A DNA stretch of 64,000 bases from Lantana camara (Eukaryota; Streptophyta; Magnoliopsida; Lamiales; Verbenaceae). The notes beneath the pieces are model-generated. The model ran no database searches, was not told where the DNA came from, and saw only the letters and a program-made list of their open reading frames with translations. The position numbers and the translations under genes were made by a program. Location of the stretch: assembly GCA_037501455.1 (NCBI GenBank), contig CM074865.1:51478501-51542500 (forward strand). Reading direction: 5' to 3'. Shown piece after piece: positions 20,693 through 33,947 of this stretch. Positions within the stretch are counted from its first letter, which is position 1; each line of letters starts with the position of its first letter.

Positions 20693-22064
20693 TAATTCTT
20701 GGTACTTGATACCGGCTGTGGAGCTTATATCTGTAATGATGTACAGATGCTAAATGAGGTTCGGCAGCTTAAAGAAGTAGAATGCGTCTTGAAGGTTGGG
20801 AATGGATCAAGTGTTCAAGCCCAAGCCACTAGGACGTGTAGATTAGATTTAGGTGTCTTTACTTTAGTTTTGAACAAAGTCCTTTATGTACCTTCTATTA
20901 TTCGTAATATAATTTCCATTCCAATACTAGATTGTAAAGGATATGAAACTTTCTCTAGAAATGGAAACTTTTATCTTAAGAAGAATGAAACTTCCGTTCT
21001 GCTTGGTACATTTTCTAATAAACTTTATACAACTAAAGACACCAATATTCTGAATAAACAACAATTAAACAAACGCAAAAGAGAAGACACAATCTCGGCT
21101 TCTTTATGGCACGCATGTTTAGGGCATATTTCCAAAGATAGGATTGCTAAGTTAACCAATTTAGGATCATTCTATGATAATGAACCTAAGGGGTTAACTC
21201 ATTGTGAATCATGTCTTAAAGGAAAGAGGGCTAAAACTCCCTTTAATGGTAAAGTGGAACATGCCACTAAAGTGTTGGATTTAATCCATACTGATGTCTG
21301 TGGACCACTTAGTGTAAGTACGAGAAATAATCATCGGTATTTCATAACCTTCATACACGATTTTAATCGTTTTGGTTATGTATACTTAATGAAGTAGAAA
21401 TCCGAAGCCTTTGAGAAATTATTGGAATTTCAAGAGGTTGAGAATCAAACTGGTCACAAGATTAAGACACTTCGATCTGATCGAGGTGGCGAGTATCTAA
21501 GTGACAAATTCCTTAGTCATCTCAGAGATAATGGAATTATCTCTGAGTGGACTCGTCAGGGAACTCCTCAATTAAATGAAGTTTCGGAGAGAAGGAACAG
21601 AACCTTAATTGATGTGGTTCGTTCCATGATGAGCTTCATTAAATTTTAACCTTCTTTCGGGGTTTATGCCTTAGCATCAGTAGTTAAGATTCTGAATCTT
21701 GTTCCCTTCAAATTTGTACCCGAAACCCCATTTGAGATGTGGTTTGGCAAAATCCCTAAGTATTCTTACTTAAGAATTTGGGGTTGTCCTGCTAACGTAA
21801 AGAGGACAGTGGGAGATAATCTTGAAGCTAGATAAAGCTTATGTAACTTCTTAGGATATCCTAATGAGTCAATAGGATATTATTTCTACGATCCTCTTGA
21901 ACAAAAGTTCTTTGGGTCAAGGTATGCTACTTTTCTTGAGGACTCGTTCCTTAAAGGAAAGAAAGGCAAGTTCGCAGAACTCGAAGAGGTTCGAGACCAA
22001 GGTCTCATACCAAGTTTGGAGAACAACGTCCCTCAGCCAATCGCAGAGAGTGATACGCGCAAAA
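20655..22064 (+). pseudogene. pol: CopB pol part 1: protease, GAG_pre-integrase and integrase
   Basis: Protease has an intact catalytic VLDTGCGAYICND (DTG codon block 20708-20722). GAG_pre-integrase and integrase zinc region: LWHACLGHISKDRI.. and HCESCLKGKRAK. Integrase core: IHTDVCGPL, TLRSDRGGEYLSDKF and LNEVSERRNRT carry the Asp, Asp, Glu set. Lesions: a frameshift around the protease start, TAG at 21395-21397 after YLMK, a frame change in SMMSFIKF near 21650, and a stop after LEAR (about 21832). Downstream blocks (VPETPFEMWFGKIPKYSYLR) continue to the CopC insertion point after NVPQPIAESDTRK. Confidence 0.88.
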
Positions 22065-23998
22065 TGTTGGAAAACACGAATCAGAAAGCAGCGGAATTTA
22101 AAAATTTTTCCCAACAAAAGGACCTTGGACTCGTAATCGTGTAACGAAATTCGTAGAGATAGAAAACTTACTTTTCTTTTATTCTTTCTTGAAGCGTTTC
22201 AAGCCACCCAAGAACGCTCTTCTCGCGGCTTGATCCCCTCTCCTTGGTAAAGCTCGAATCTTCAAACTTCTAACTTGAAGCTCTCTAGAGATAGTCCACC
22301 AACTTGATCACAATCTAACTAGTAAGGATGCTAGTTCTCTAGTTAGTGTTTAGGCTTAACCTAGGGTTTATTTGATCTTGGAGAAAGGAAGGTGTTCAAC
22401 ACATGAACCAAAATAATTGCCAATTAGCTCCTAGAGGAGCTCGAGCTCCCCTATTTATAAGAGGGGGGGTGCCGAAATTCCTAGTCCTTGATGGGCTAGG
22501 ATTTTGGTCTATCTCTCTCCTATTACTTGATCATCAAGTAATTTTGACTTTGACTTTGAATTCTAATTCAAATCAACTTTCAAGAGAGCTAAAAATATCC
22601 AAACTAATTTTGGATAATTTTATACTTTATTTATTTAAAATAAATAACTTATTTTATCTAATTAATTAATTCATAATTAATTAACTAGATTATTTTTCTC
22701 CAAAATAAGACTTTCTTTTTAATTCAAAATTAAACCAAAGTCTATTAAATAATTAACACATTTAATTATTTAATATATATATCATATATATGCATATACA
22801 CGTTTGAGGCACGTGTCCTTACGTGATCCACACGTGTGATTTCACACGTGTGGAACCCTCTAGGTCCGATTAACTCGTTTAATCATTTTCAAGCCTCAAC
22901 TCATGTAACCAAGTTGTTGTGTGTGACCCTCTAGGTTCTCAATTCAATTAGCAGTGACCCTAATTAATTAATTCACTAATTAATTAATCAGTCCACAGAT
23001 TAAACAATCATAGTCTAGCAACAGGTGTTTAGCCCCTAGCTGAATTGGAATGTTCGGATTCGACAGAACCTTTAAGTCATTGATTCATGTGAGATACAAT
23101 CCTCCTACTTACTATCTCTCAACCAAGATCTAGGGCAAGGGAATAATCAGAACCCTAATAATCCGGTCTTAAAGCTAAGTGCATTTCATATCCATTTGAT
23201 CTCAATCCAAGAAACCCTTTGCTTGATGTCTTGATCTACTGCCTTAGCCAAGGACTCCATATGGCATATGAATGACTTACACAATAAGAGATCACCTTGC
23301 AAATGCAAGTGTAGGTCCTTTCTTGATTCTCATTCACTTTCATGAGTCACTTGTGCAGCCCCAGCATAAGCCTTGAATCAGTTGTCTAAGGCGACACCCT
23401 TTAAAGCTTATCCCTAAGACTACAGAGTTAACTCATAAAGTGACAAGGAACCTCAAGTCTAAGGATCAATTAATCACATCAATGACTAGTGAGATATTTC
23501 CTAATCTGGAGGTTTCCATTTCCTGAAATAGAAACTTCCTTTCCCATTTAGGAATGTTCTCACATGGGTCACCTCAGTGAACTTACTTATTAAAGTAAGC
23601 ACCCTCATGTATAACGCACGTATCAACTATACACTTTGCACCTCCATGAAACAAGGTGGTCCTTCATAAGGGCGTGATCGCACAAGCAAGCCTTAGAGGA
23701 GTCAGGTTGATACTCCCACTGTCTGTAGGACTTATCGGCTTGGAGTATTTTACTAATCATGACTTATGTGATATAGGGCTCGTTTCATGAACCATTTCAC
23801 CTAAATGGTAGAGTCCTAGAGTCATCAGGATTAGGGGAGTTCTCATACATGCACAGCTAAAGTAAACGCATACCAAACAAGAGCATATAAAGAAGTGTTG
23901 CGTCAATTCGTTATTTCATTCAAAGATTATCTGCGATTACAATAAGGAAAAGCACAAAGCGGATATACAATCGGCTTTCTAGGGAACTATTCCTAACA
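22065..23998 (-). repeat. CopC 3' LTR
   Basis: TGTTGGAAAACACG at the left and CCTAACA at the right (plus strand). CACGTG boxes at 22810, 22831 and 22845; near-palindrome at 22434-22451 beside CTATTTATAA. Confidence 0.93.
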
Positions 23999-24012
23999 AT
24001 CCCCCACTTGCC
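23999..24012 (-). other. CopC polypurine tract
   Basis: GGCAAGTGGGGGAT on the minus strand directly before the LTR start at 23998. Confidence 0.85.
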
Positions 24013-24014
24013 TG

Positions 24015-27000
24015 TCAAAGCTATTCAAAAGCTACTCTAAGTCCCATATTCTGAAGATGACCTTGGAAAGCTTCTCGACTAAGGGGTTTAGTAAGTGGAT
24101 CTGCCACGTTCTCTGCTGATGTGACCCTCTCAATTTGCACATCTCCTCTTTTGATAATATCACGGATTAGGTGATACTTCCTCATAATGTGCTTGGTCCG
24201 TTGGTGAGATCTTGGTTCTCTTGCTTGAGCAACCGCCCAGTGTTGTCACAAAACACAGAAATGGGGTCTTTCATGCTAGGAACAACATTCAATTCTTGAA
24301 TGAAGTTTCTAATCCAAACACATTCCTTACCTGCATCAATTGCAGCTAAGTATTCGGCCTCAGTGGTCGAATCTTTAGTGGTTGTTTGCTTGGAACTCTT
24401 CCAACTCACTGCTCCGCCGTTTAGGCAGAAAATGTATCCTGACATTGACTTAAAATCATCTAAGTCAGATGCAAAGCTTGCATCACAGTATCCTTCGACA
24501 GTAAGATCTTTCTGACCTCCGTAAACTAAGAATAAATCTTTAGTATTTTTCAAGTACTTAAGAATATTCTTCACGGCAGCCCAGTGACCACCTCTAGGGT
24601 CAGATTGGAAACGACTTGTTACACTAAGTGCATATGCCACATCCGGTCTAGTACATAACATTGCATACATTATGCTACCTATTGCTGATGCATAAGGTGT
24701 ATGAGTCATTCTTTCCTTCTTGAGGTTGGTCTTGGGACACATCTTCTTTGAAAGACATGTTCCTTCACTCATAGGAAGGTTCTTAACCTTTGCTGACTCC
24801 ATATTGAATCTCTTCAATACTTTGTCAATGTACATCGACTGTGATAGTCCTATTAACCTTCTAGATCTGTCTCTATAGATTTTAATTCCAAGGATATAGG
24901 ACGCATCACCAAGATCTTTCATCTCGAATTGGTTCGATAACCATAACTTAGTTACTTTCTTGTCATCCTTCGAATTCCCAATTAGAAGGATGTCATCAAC
25001 ATAAAGTACTAAGAATTGCACTAAGGTCTCCAATTCCTTTCTATACACACAAGACTCATTCGAAATTTGAATGAAGCCAAATGCTTTGACTGATTCATCA
25101 AATCGAATGTTCCAATTCCTAGAAGCCTATTTCAATCCATAGATTGATCTTTGGAGTTTGCAAACCTTTTGCTCACTCCCACTGAATGTGAAACCTATGG
25201 GTTGCTCCATATAAATGTCTTTGTCAATGTCACCATTGAGAAAGGCAGTTTTCACATCCATTTGCCATATCTCACAGTCATAATATGCAGCAATGGCAAG
25301 CATGATCCGAATAGACTTTTGCATTGTAACTGGCGAAAAAGTTTCATCAAAGTCCACGCCGGGTCTTTGATTGAATCCTTTTGCAACCAGTCTTGCTTTG
25401 CACGCTGCCATGCTTCCATCAACTCCAAGCTTTCTCTTAAAATACCATTTGCAACCTATGGGTTTGACCCCATCAGGCAAATCTACCAAGGTCCAAACTT
25501 GGTTGGAGTTCATGGAGTCCATTTCGGATTTCATGGCTTCTATCCACTGTTCAGAGTCAGAATCTGAAAGTGCCTCCTCATATGTTAAAGGATCATTATC
25601 CTTTTGAGAGATTTCATGGAAGAATCCATACCATCTCTCCGGCTGTCTAGGAGTGCGTTCAGAACGCCTTAGAGGAGGATTTTCGTGTGTATCGAAATTC
25701 GTGATTGGTTGTGGTTGATCAGTAGGGGACGTTTCTTCAGTGGGTGGCGTGGGGTCACTTTGTACTTCCTCTAATTCGATGATCTTGCCTTTCCTTTCTT
25801 TAAGGAACGGTTCCTTAAGAAAAGTGGCATTTCTGGAAACAAACACCTTTTGCTCAGATTGATCATAGAAGTAATATCCTATGGATTCCTTAGGATAACC
25901 TACAAAGTAGCATAAATTAGAACGAGATTCTAACTTATCTCCCACTGTCCTCTTCACGTAAGCAGGACAACCCCAAATTCTTAAGTAAGAATAGCTAGGG
26001 ATTTTACCATGCCACATTTCGTAGGGCGTTATAGGGACTGACTTAGAGGGAACTAGATTCAGAATCTTTACGGCACTCTCTAGGGCATAACTCCAGAAAG
26101 AAGGTGGTAACTCATCATGGACCGAACCATATCAAGTAAGGTTCGATTCCTTCTCTCAGAAACTCCATTAAGCTGAGAAGTTCCCGGAGGAGTCCACTGA
26201 GAGATAATCCCATTATCTTTTAGATGATTAAGGAATTCTTCACTACGATATTCGCCTCCTTGATCAGATCGAAGTGCTTTGATCTTGTGACCAGTTTGGT
26301 TCTCAACCTCCTTTCGAAATTCCAAGAATTTCTCAAAAGCTTCAGATTTATACTTCATTAAGTATACATAACCATATCGACTAAAGTCATCGGTAAAGGT
26401 TATGAAATACTGATGATTGTTTCTAGTGCTTACACTGAGCGGTCTACAAACATCAGAATGGATCAAATCCAAGACCTTAGTGGCACGTTCCACAGTTCCT
26501 TTAAAAGGAACTTTGGACATCTTTCCTTTGAGACAGGATTCGCAAGAAGTTAACTCTTTGAGATCATTTTCAGAGAATGATCCTAAAGTGTTTATCTTGC
26601 TAATTCTGTTCTTGGAAATGTGTCCTAATCTAGCGTGCCATAAGGGAGCTGAAACTTTGTCATCTCTCTTACACTTCGTTTCTCGTTGTATATTTATGAT
26701 ATTGATATTCTGAGTTAGATAAAGTCCATTACTTAGAGTACCAATGTGAACGGAAGAGTGGTTTCGTTTGATAAAGTATTTACCATTCTTAATATAAGTT
26801 TCATAACCTTCACAATCTAAAATTGGAATATTAATTATATTAGGAATAATGCTCGTTACATAAAGGACTTTATTTAAGACTAACTCAAAACTACCTAAAT
26901 CTAATCTAATTGTGCCTAAAGCTCGAGCTTCAACGTTTGAGCCATCGCCGATCTTCAAGACACATTCTCCTTCTTTGAGTTGTTGGACTTCACTTAGCAT

Positions 27001-27924
27001 CTGTACATCATTACAGATATGAATTCCACAACAGGTATCAAGTACCCAAGAACTAGAATTAATAGAAAGATTTACTTCAACGAGAAAGATACCTTTCTTT
27101 AGAGTAGCCTTGTACTCTGGGCAGTTTCTCCTGTAATGTCCCGCTTTGACAGAATGGAAGCAAACATCCTCTTTTTGATCACGCTTCTTCTTTTGGGCCT
27201 TCCCCTTCGAAATGCCACCAGTGGGCCTAAGGGGTTTCTTCTTCTTCTTTTGGGCTTTCTTGCCCTTACCTTTAGAAGGCCCAGAAGAGGAAGATGGAGC
27301 ATTCACCATCAAAACCTTATTGTCCTTCTTGATCGTGCTTTCAGCAGTCACAAGCTGACTAATCAGCTCAGCTACTGTAGCACCAGCATGATTCATATTG
27401 AAGTTAAGAACAAATGGGTTGAATGATGGTGGGAGCGAAGCTAGCAACAAATCCACTGAAAGCTCATCTTTCAGTGGCATGTCCATGGAAGCAAGTTTCT
27501 CAATAAGGGCGAGAAACTTGAGTCTATATTCATGGACACTTGAACCTTCCCTCATTCTTAAATGGAACAATTCCTTTGAAGTGTTATACCTTGTACCACG
27601 TTCATGAGGGCGGTAAAGTTGCTCTAAATGGTCGTAAATCTCCCAAGCAAATTCCATGGCCTCATGTTACCTTTTCAAGTCTGGAGACATGTTAGCCAAC
27701 ATAAGGCAACGGGCTTGGAGATTATCATCCTTCCACTTCTGAATCGCGTCCCGCTCGGCCCGAGTGGGAGCCTCCCCTTCGGGACTAGGCTCCCCTTCGA
27801 AGAGAACATAAGTTCTCTTCTCAGAATCTAAAATGATTTTTAGATTCCTCAGCCAATCAGAATAGTTGGGACCAGTCAACTTGTTTGACTCGAGGATCGA
27901 TACAAGAGGGTTTTTGGTTGCCAT
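24015..27924 (-). pseudogene. gag-pol: CopC gag-pol pseudogene (Ty1/copia polyprotein)
   Basis: Single polyprotein: Gag, protease, integrase, RT, RNase H. Gag starts at 27924 (MATKNPLVSILESNKLTGP); a CAA-to-TAA stop after DLKR lies at 27664-27666. The next 525 residues (27657-26080) are open: Gag core, a basic KKKK tract, a zinc knuckle with its second Cys changed (CFHSVKAGHYRRNC), protease with DTCCG instead of DTGCG (27025-27039), and integrase with CESCLKGK, HSDVC, RSDQGGEY and GVSERRNRT. A frameshift near 26080 leads to 26017-25127 (integrase tail, RT fingers). A stop after SIYGLK comes next. RT palm YVDD lies at 24992-25003 and RNase H (YCDASFASD, STTEAEYLA, FCDNTG) follows, with a one-base deletion near 24230 and TGG-to-TAG in the last codons. 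Catalytic residues of integrase, RT and RNase H remain. Confidence 0.95.
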
Positions 27925-29845
27925 TTCAAAACACGTAGAGAATCACAGAATCTACGACCTAAATGGTAAAACAGAGAACTAGTGAGCATGCTGAATTATA
28001 ACGATATACAAAAGATAAGGTCTTTAATCTAATATAGCTCCCACTGTTTTTCAAAGATCTATAATTCCCAAAGATCTAAGAGGAACACGTTTCCCAATGG
28101 GTACTAAGATCCTAGGCATTTTATCTCGAACCCACGACTCACGGACATTCTAAGTAAGAACCCTAGGTAGGTACAACTTACCAGTTCTAACACTTTTAGA
28201 ACTCTTGGTAATTGTTTTTGCATCACCTATCTTTCAATATGGACCCACGACTCGTGCGCCATCCATATTTACTCAGTCGTTAAGCTAGACCCATCAATCA
28301 TATGATCATGATCAAAACTTAGTTCGAACGACCCACGACTCGCGGATATCGCCCTTGCTAAAATTGACCATGAAATATTGATCATTTAAAATGATCAATT
28401 AGGTAACTAAGAACTAATAAGCTCCACTAGCTATCCCACGACTCGCGGACAATAACTAGCTTCACTTACTAAACTTAAAACCTATTGATGGAATGCTAGG
28501 AATTTAATTCAAAATTTGCATCTCAAATTAAATACCTATTTGTTCGAAATTAGCTTAATATTTAATGGGAATTTTCGAATCTACCGGAGAGTTGTCCGGT
28601 TCGAACTCACCAACATATATGTTATCCGATTTTATTAGTCTTGATTAATGCAAGTACACTTAAATGCATTTCAAACAAGCACATAAACAGATAATAGGTT
28701 CTACCTATCTTATGCGTGATATGTGGGAGCCACTCCATAATCACAAGTTCTAACATACATGCCACATAAACAGTTTAAATCACATAAGGGAAAGCGGTAA
28801 CAAAATACGAGCCCTATATCTATTACATTTTTACAATTGAGACTCCCCTCCCTAACATTTTGAGGGGTCTTCACTTATGGCCTCCTTGTTAATTGAATGT
28901 GGTCCATCTTACTCCATGGGTGCATTGTCTCCAAAATGAAAATAAAACCTCACCACCTATCTCTAATCTCAAATTACAATAAAAAGAAAAAGATATAAAG
29001 TAATAAGGCTCAATCTTCATATTGGCCTTAGACAATTACACGGGCCATACCCCGGCCTCAAAAACAGTAATATGGAAAGCCACATAATAAATCACATAAT
29101 AGTACGCACATAAGTGAGGCTCCAACCTCAATTGAAAAACGCAACTATAGGGCTCGAACCCCAATTTAAACCATCCATGTGCATAAATTAAAACCATACA
29201 TAGATCTAAAACCCATGATCACCTACCATGCTTTTGCGAGAATTTAAATTTAGCCAATAAATTAAAATTCCCGTTTCAAGTCTTAATGACTTAAAACACG
29301 ACTTGATGCGAGTCTTATTTATAATAGTTTTCAATAAATCCCAAATTTAACAAAAACAAATAAAATTCCAATTAATTTCTGAAAATTAATAATTTTATCA
29401 AAATTGTATTTTCCCAAAATATAAACCGTTTCAATTTCTCAAAAATCCCTATTTTAAGTTTTATTCAAAAATTAAAATAAATATTCAAAAATAAGAATTT
29501 TAAAATTAAAATAAAAATTGGGACTGGATTGCACGAAACACGAAAAGGCCGGATCACAAAAACGGGGCCCGTACGCGGAGAAGAGCCATGCACGACAGGC
29601 GTGCACGACAGGCCTCGTGCGGGCGACGGTAGGCTGGCGCGCCCTCCCGCGCGGTTGCGGGAGGGTGCTGGGCGGCTGCCCTGCGCACGCCTAGGCCAGG
29701 CGGGCGGTGTTGAGCAAAGCCCGCGCGCGCGACGCCTTCGCGCGCGGGGTTTCGCGTGTTCGTCGTAATCCGGGTTTTCGTTTCGTGTTTTCGTTCAAAA
29801 GCAAAACCAATCCAAGAAATCCAAAAACAGTTTATATAGTTTCAA
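27925..29845 (-). other. CopC leader, gag-proximal part
   Basis: Non-coding, matches CopE 56975-58646 plus the start of 62630-62897. Contains the four CACGACTCGTG-type motifs (28133-28447), AT-rich stretches and a GC-rich block (about 29555-29765). The uninterrupted GGGGCCCGTACGC at 29564-29576 is the empty counterpart of the G5 insertion site in CopE. Confidence 0.85.
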
Positions 29846-32800
29846 TGTAACGCCCCGGTTTTTCAATTTTATTAAAATGTCTTAATTGTTCTAAACTGCG
29901 CAATTAAATTATTTAATTATGTGGTTAATTGTTTTTACGTGTTTTATATTTAATTTTATTATAATTGTTATTATTTTATTTTATTATATTTTATTTTAAT
30001 TTATTATTAATTTTATAAATATTTCGTATTATATATATATATATATATATATATATTTCAATTATTGTTAATTTAACTATTAATGTTAATTATGTTATTA
30101 ATTTAATGATTATGCTAATTAAGTGTTATGTTAATTAATCATGCTTTAATTAATTAATTACGTGACTCTAATGATGTTTATAAATTAATTTGATTTATTT
30201 AATTTAAACTATTTATGCATGGGATTTACTTGATTTATGCATGAATTGCATGAAATGGGCATGTCACTTAATTTGTGCTTCGTTTTTATATGAAATGATA
30301 GCGAATTGTCACGAATTTGTAGTATGTCGTAAATATATGTGTTATGGACTTGATTTTATGCTCGGTTTACATTTTCGAATTCATTTGATATGTTAACGGA
30401 TTTAATTTGATTTGAGGAACCAAATCGGGGGCTAACGAGCACTTAGCGTACCCTTGGTTCCGAATTTAATATCTTGAGCTCGGGAACTCGGATTCGAGTT
30501 CCGTCAACTCCGCTGAACTCGTAACGAAAATGCGAGCTTAGTAAACCTATCCTTATATTTTTCTTAAATCATTTGAACCTCCGAAATTCAACCGAAAAAC
30601 GAGGTGGCGACCAAAATGACCTTGTTGCACTAAAATGACCATATCTTGCTCAAACCTTGACCAAACTAACTATGGTTTGATTCTTTGAAACCCTAACTCA
30701 ACCCTCTATCATGACATAACAAGCCTTGACCGAGATTATCCTCACACAAGCCCCAGAACTCAGCCGAAGCTTCTGTTCCTCATTCCAGACCCGTAACCCT
30801 TTCAACCTTGGAGATTTTGGAGCTCAAATCTCATCCAAACTTCAACCAATCATCAAGGTAAGCTTAGGGTTGTATTGTATGTTTAATTCTGATCATTTTC
30901 ATCCTTCCATTCATGATTTTGAGCATGGTTTCATGATTTTCTGGGCAATTACCGAAAATTAGAGATTTTGGGCAAATTCTTGATCTTCTTCGTTTTTCAA
31001 TGATTTTGATCGATTCCAAGCTTGATATTGATTGTTTTAACATCCTCATATCATTTATGATCATTGATTTCTTGGTAGTAAGAGTATTCATGAGTTATTA
31101 TTTATGAGACTTTGAGAAAATTTTCATGAAAGTCACGTATCCTTTCTTCTCTTGGTTGAGCTTGTTTGGAACTGAGTTATAGGTTGAATTTGTGTTGATT
31201 TGCTGCACATTTGATGGCCTTAACCGATATGAATATGTGGGATTGAAGAGGATTAGCCATGCTCTGTTTTTCCGTGACTTTCTTGTCCTGTTTTGGGACT
31301 GGTTTGAGCTGCTGCGTTGTGTGCGTTTGCTGTAGAGTTTCTTGGCCTTTTTGCTTGAGTTCTTACAGCTCCTTCATGCTTTGTTAGGCTGCCTTTTCTT
31401 GCATCTTTTGGCTGCCTTTGTTGCCTGTCTTTCTCGCTGGTTTAGCTGCTCTGTTCCTGCGTATGTTGCTGTAAACCAGAGCTGCTTCTGGTTCGTGGCA
31501 CGGGCGTGCTATTTTTGCCCGTTCCAGCGAGGAACGGGGGTGCTTCCTTGTCCTGAGTTGCTGTACCGAGACACGGGGGTGTCTCGGTCTGGGTTTGGGA
31601 GGTGACACGGGGTGTCACCCCGTTTCTCCTGAGATTGCCTGCGTCTTCTTCCCTGTTTTTCTGTGTAGATGCTGCTACTGTTTTTATGTCCAGGGTTGCT
31701 GCTGTGTGATTATATATGCATGGTTGTGTTTGGTGTTGTGTGCATGCATGGCTTCTATGATTTAGTGTTGCATGTGTATTATATATAGTATATATTATGC
31801 ATGTAATATAGGTATTAATTTCATGCATGTACGTATATATATATATTTATATATTATATGTAATGTATGTATTATATGATTATATATATATTATGCATAT
31901 ATATGATATTATATTATATGTTATATATGTTTATTATATATTATATATATTTATTATATATTTTAATTATTATTTGATTTAATTTAATTATTGAAATTAA
32001 TTGAATTCTATTTCGCGTATTTATTCTACTGACTTTTGATTGAACGTTTTATTTATATTACTCCTAAATGTGAATTTGAATAAAATGTGTTATGCTTCTT
32101 AATTGGATTTTAGATTAATTGATATGCATTATGAATTTATGAATTTATGAATATTATGAATGTTATGAATTTATAGAATTTATATGAATTTATGAACTTA
32201 TGAAATTGAATGAAATATATGAACGAATGAATGATTATATGATTTAAATTTCTTAATAGTGCACATGAACATTTTATTGATATACTATGATCATTTATGC
32301 CTTCATGTCATATTCACTTCATTGCCGAGCGTCATATATGGTTCATTGGAGTCTCGAGTCTCACAAACACGTCATGTTGTCTTTTGTACAGTTTATCTCC
32401 AGGGTGGAGAGATCTTGATCGTTCAGGCACTTGATATTCGTATCCTGGTATCGTCACGGTTCAGGTGAGGGCGTTTTCGTTGTAGCTACGTATTAAACCC
32501 TACAACCCTTATGTGAAAAGCTTTGGCCAAAACCTTATGATTATATGTATATAGTTTTCAAATAAAGTTATTGAGTAAATTCTTCTAAGTTATACGTACG
32601 AGCGTATATAAGCTTAAAATGGTTTTGTAATGAGGCTATGCTCCAAACCGTGTGTCTTCATGCTAGCTACGGATTAGGATGACACGGAGAGGTACGTAGA
32701 TAGCATATGCCGAATTACACGGTAAGGTATGATTTCTTATAGTAGGTATTGATCGAGTAAACCCCTTTTTAAATGATTTATGACTTATGATATGTACTTA

Positions 32801-33939
32801 TGAATTGTTAAGTTTTGGCGAGTCACATTTCTGATTTCTGATTGTACGGGCCCCGGGACTTAGTATATGTGGCTAACCGAGGAAGCAAGGGCTGACGGGG
32901 ATCCCATATACTAGTCCCAACAAACTACGGTGATACTGGCCCTCGCTAGGAGGTTTAGCGGGGAATGGGAGCTGAGTGCCTTTGGGGAATTCATGTACCC
33001 CCATTGGCCCATGTATAACCGGTGGCCGGGTCTTGCAAGCCCGTCCACCACCCGGAGGAAGAAGGTTGATTAGGATTTACGCCTTTTCTTATGTATATGT
33101 TTTGATAGAATTATGCACCGTGCGGGAAGGCCGGGACACGGATTGCCCAAACGCATATATTTATGATATGATTTATGGTCCGCATGTATTACGATATATT
33201 GCATGATCGCCTAAACAATATATTAATGATATTTATGTACACGGTCGGAGTTTGGTTGGAGATTGTGCACGCTCACTCGCCGAGCCTTATATTTATGTAT
33301 GATTTATGAATGTAATGAATTTAATATGAATTAGTCGTAAAAGTAGAGCATTGTTTAGCTATTTTCTTGCCTCTTTCGGGAACTAAATTCAAACAAAACC
33401 TTGCTCGGAATTTATGACTTGCATGTGCATGTTATATATATATATATATCGCTCCTGCTCACTCAGTCTTCTAGAGACTGACCCTCTCCCTCCCCAACAC
33501 TTTAGTGTGCAGGTTGGACTTTGGAGCTTCGAGCTAGGCGGTGGTGTCTGGAGTCTTTAGGTGGGTCGAGTTAGGCTAGGAGAGTCTCTGCATTCTCATC
33601 TGTATTGGAATTATGTATAATTCATTTCAGTTATATCATGAAATTGGATACCTATGTATTTATTATGAAATTGGCTTTACTGAGTTTTGCTATGATTTTT
33701 AAAAAGAGGCCTGAAGAGCCCAAATTCGGCTTTTGATTTGTATGTTTGAATTGATTATGTTGATGCATTATATTTGGTTAATTTATTATTGACGGGTCTA
33801 GTTCCGCCTAGCTTAGGAAGTTTTTTTTTATGTTTGTCTCCCGTTCGCTATGGGTTGATACGGGTGCGGATTTACTGTTTCGTTACTCGTGTTGAGCCAT
33901 AGTGCGGGGGATGTGGTGCCTCACGGGCGGGGTGCTACA
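29846..33939 (+). repeat. LARD1 5' LTR (4.09 kb)
   Basis: TGTAACGCCCCGG to GGGGTGCTACA. Has a TA microsatellite (about 30031-30056), a TATA run at 33433-33449 and the palindrome CAGTCT..AGACTG at 33464-33480. The U5 terminus matches the reverse complements of the G3, G4 and G5 LTR ends. Open frames inside are duplicated in the other LTR only because the LTRs are near-identical. Confidence 0.93.
30031..30056. repeat. TA microsatellite in LARD1 5' LTR
   Basis: Uninterrupted (AT)n of about 26 bases; the same site in the 3' LTR (37324-37368) is about 45 bases. Confidence 0.9.
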
Positions 33940-33947
33940 TCCTTAAG

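Noticed and set aside
31342..31605. 87-codon open frame occurring twice (also 38653-38916), looks conserved
   Set aside because: It lies in the LARD1 LTR; both copies are the same because the two LTRs are near-identical. No domain, and overlapping frames on the other strand are equally open.
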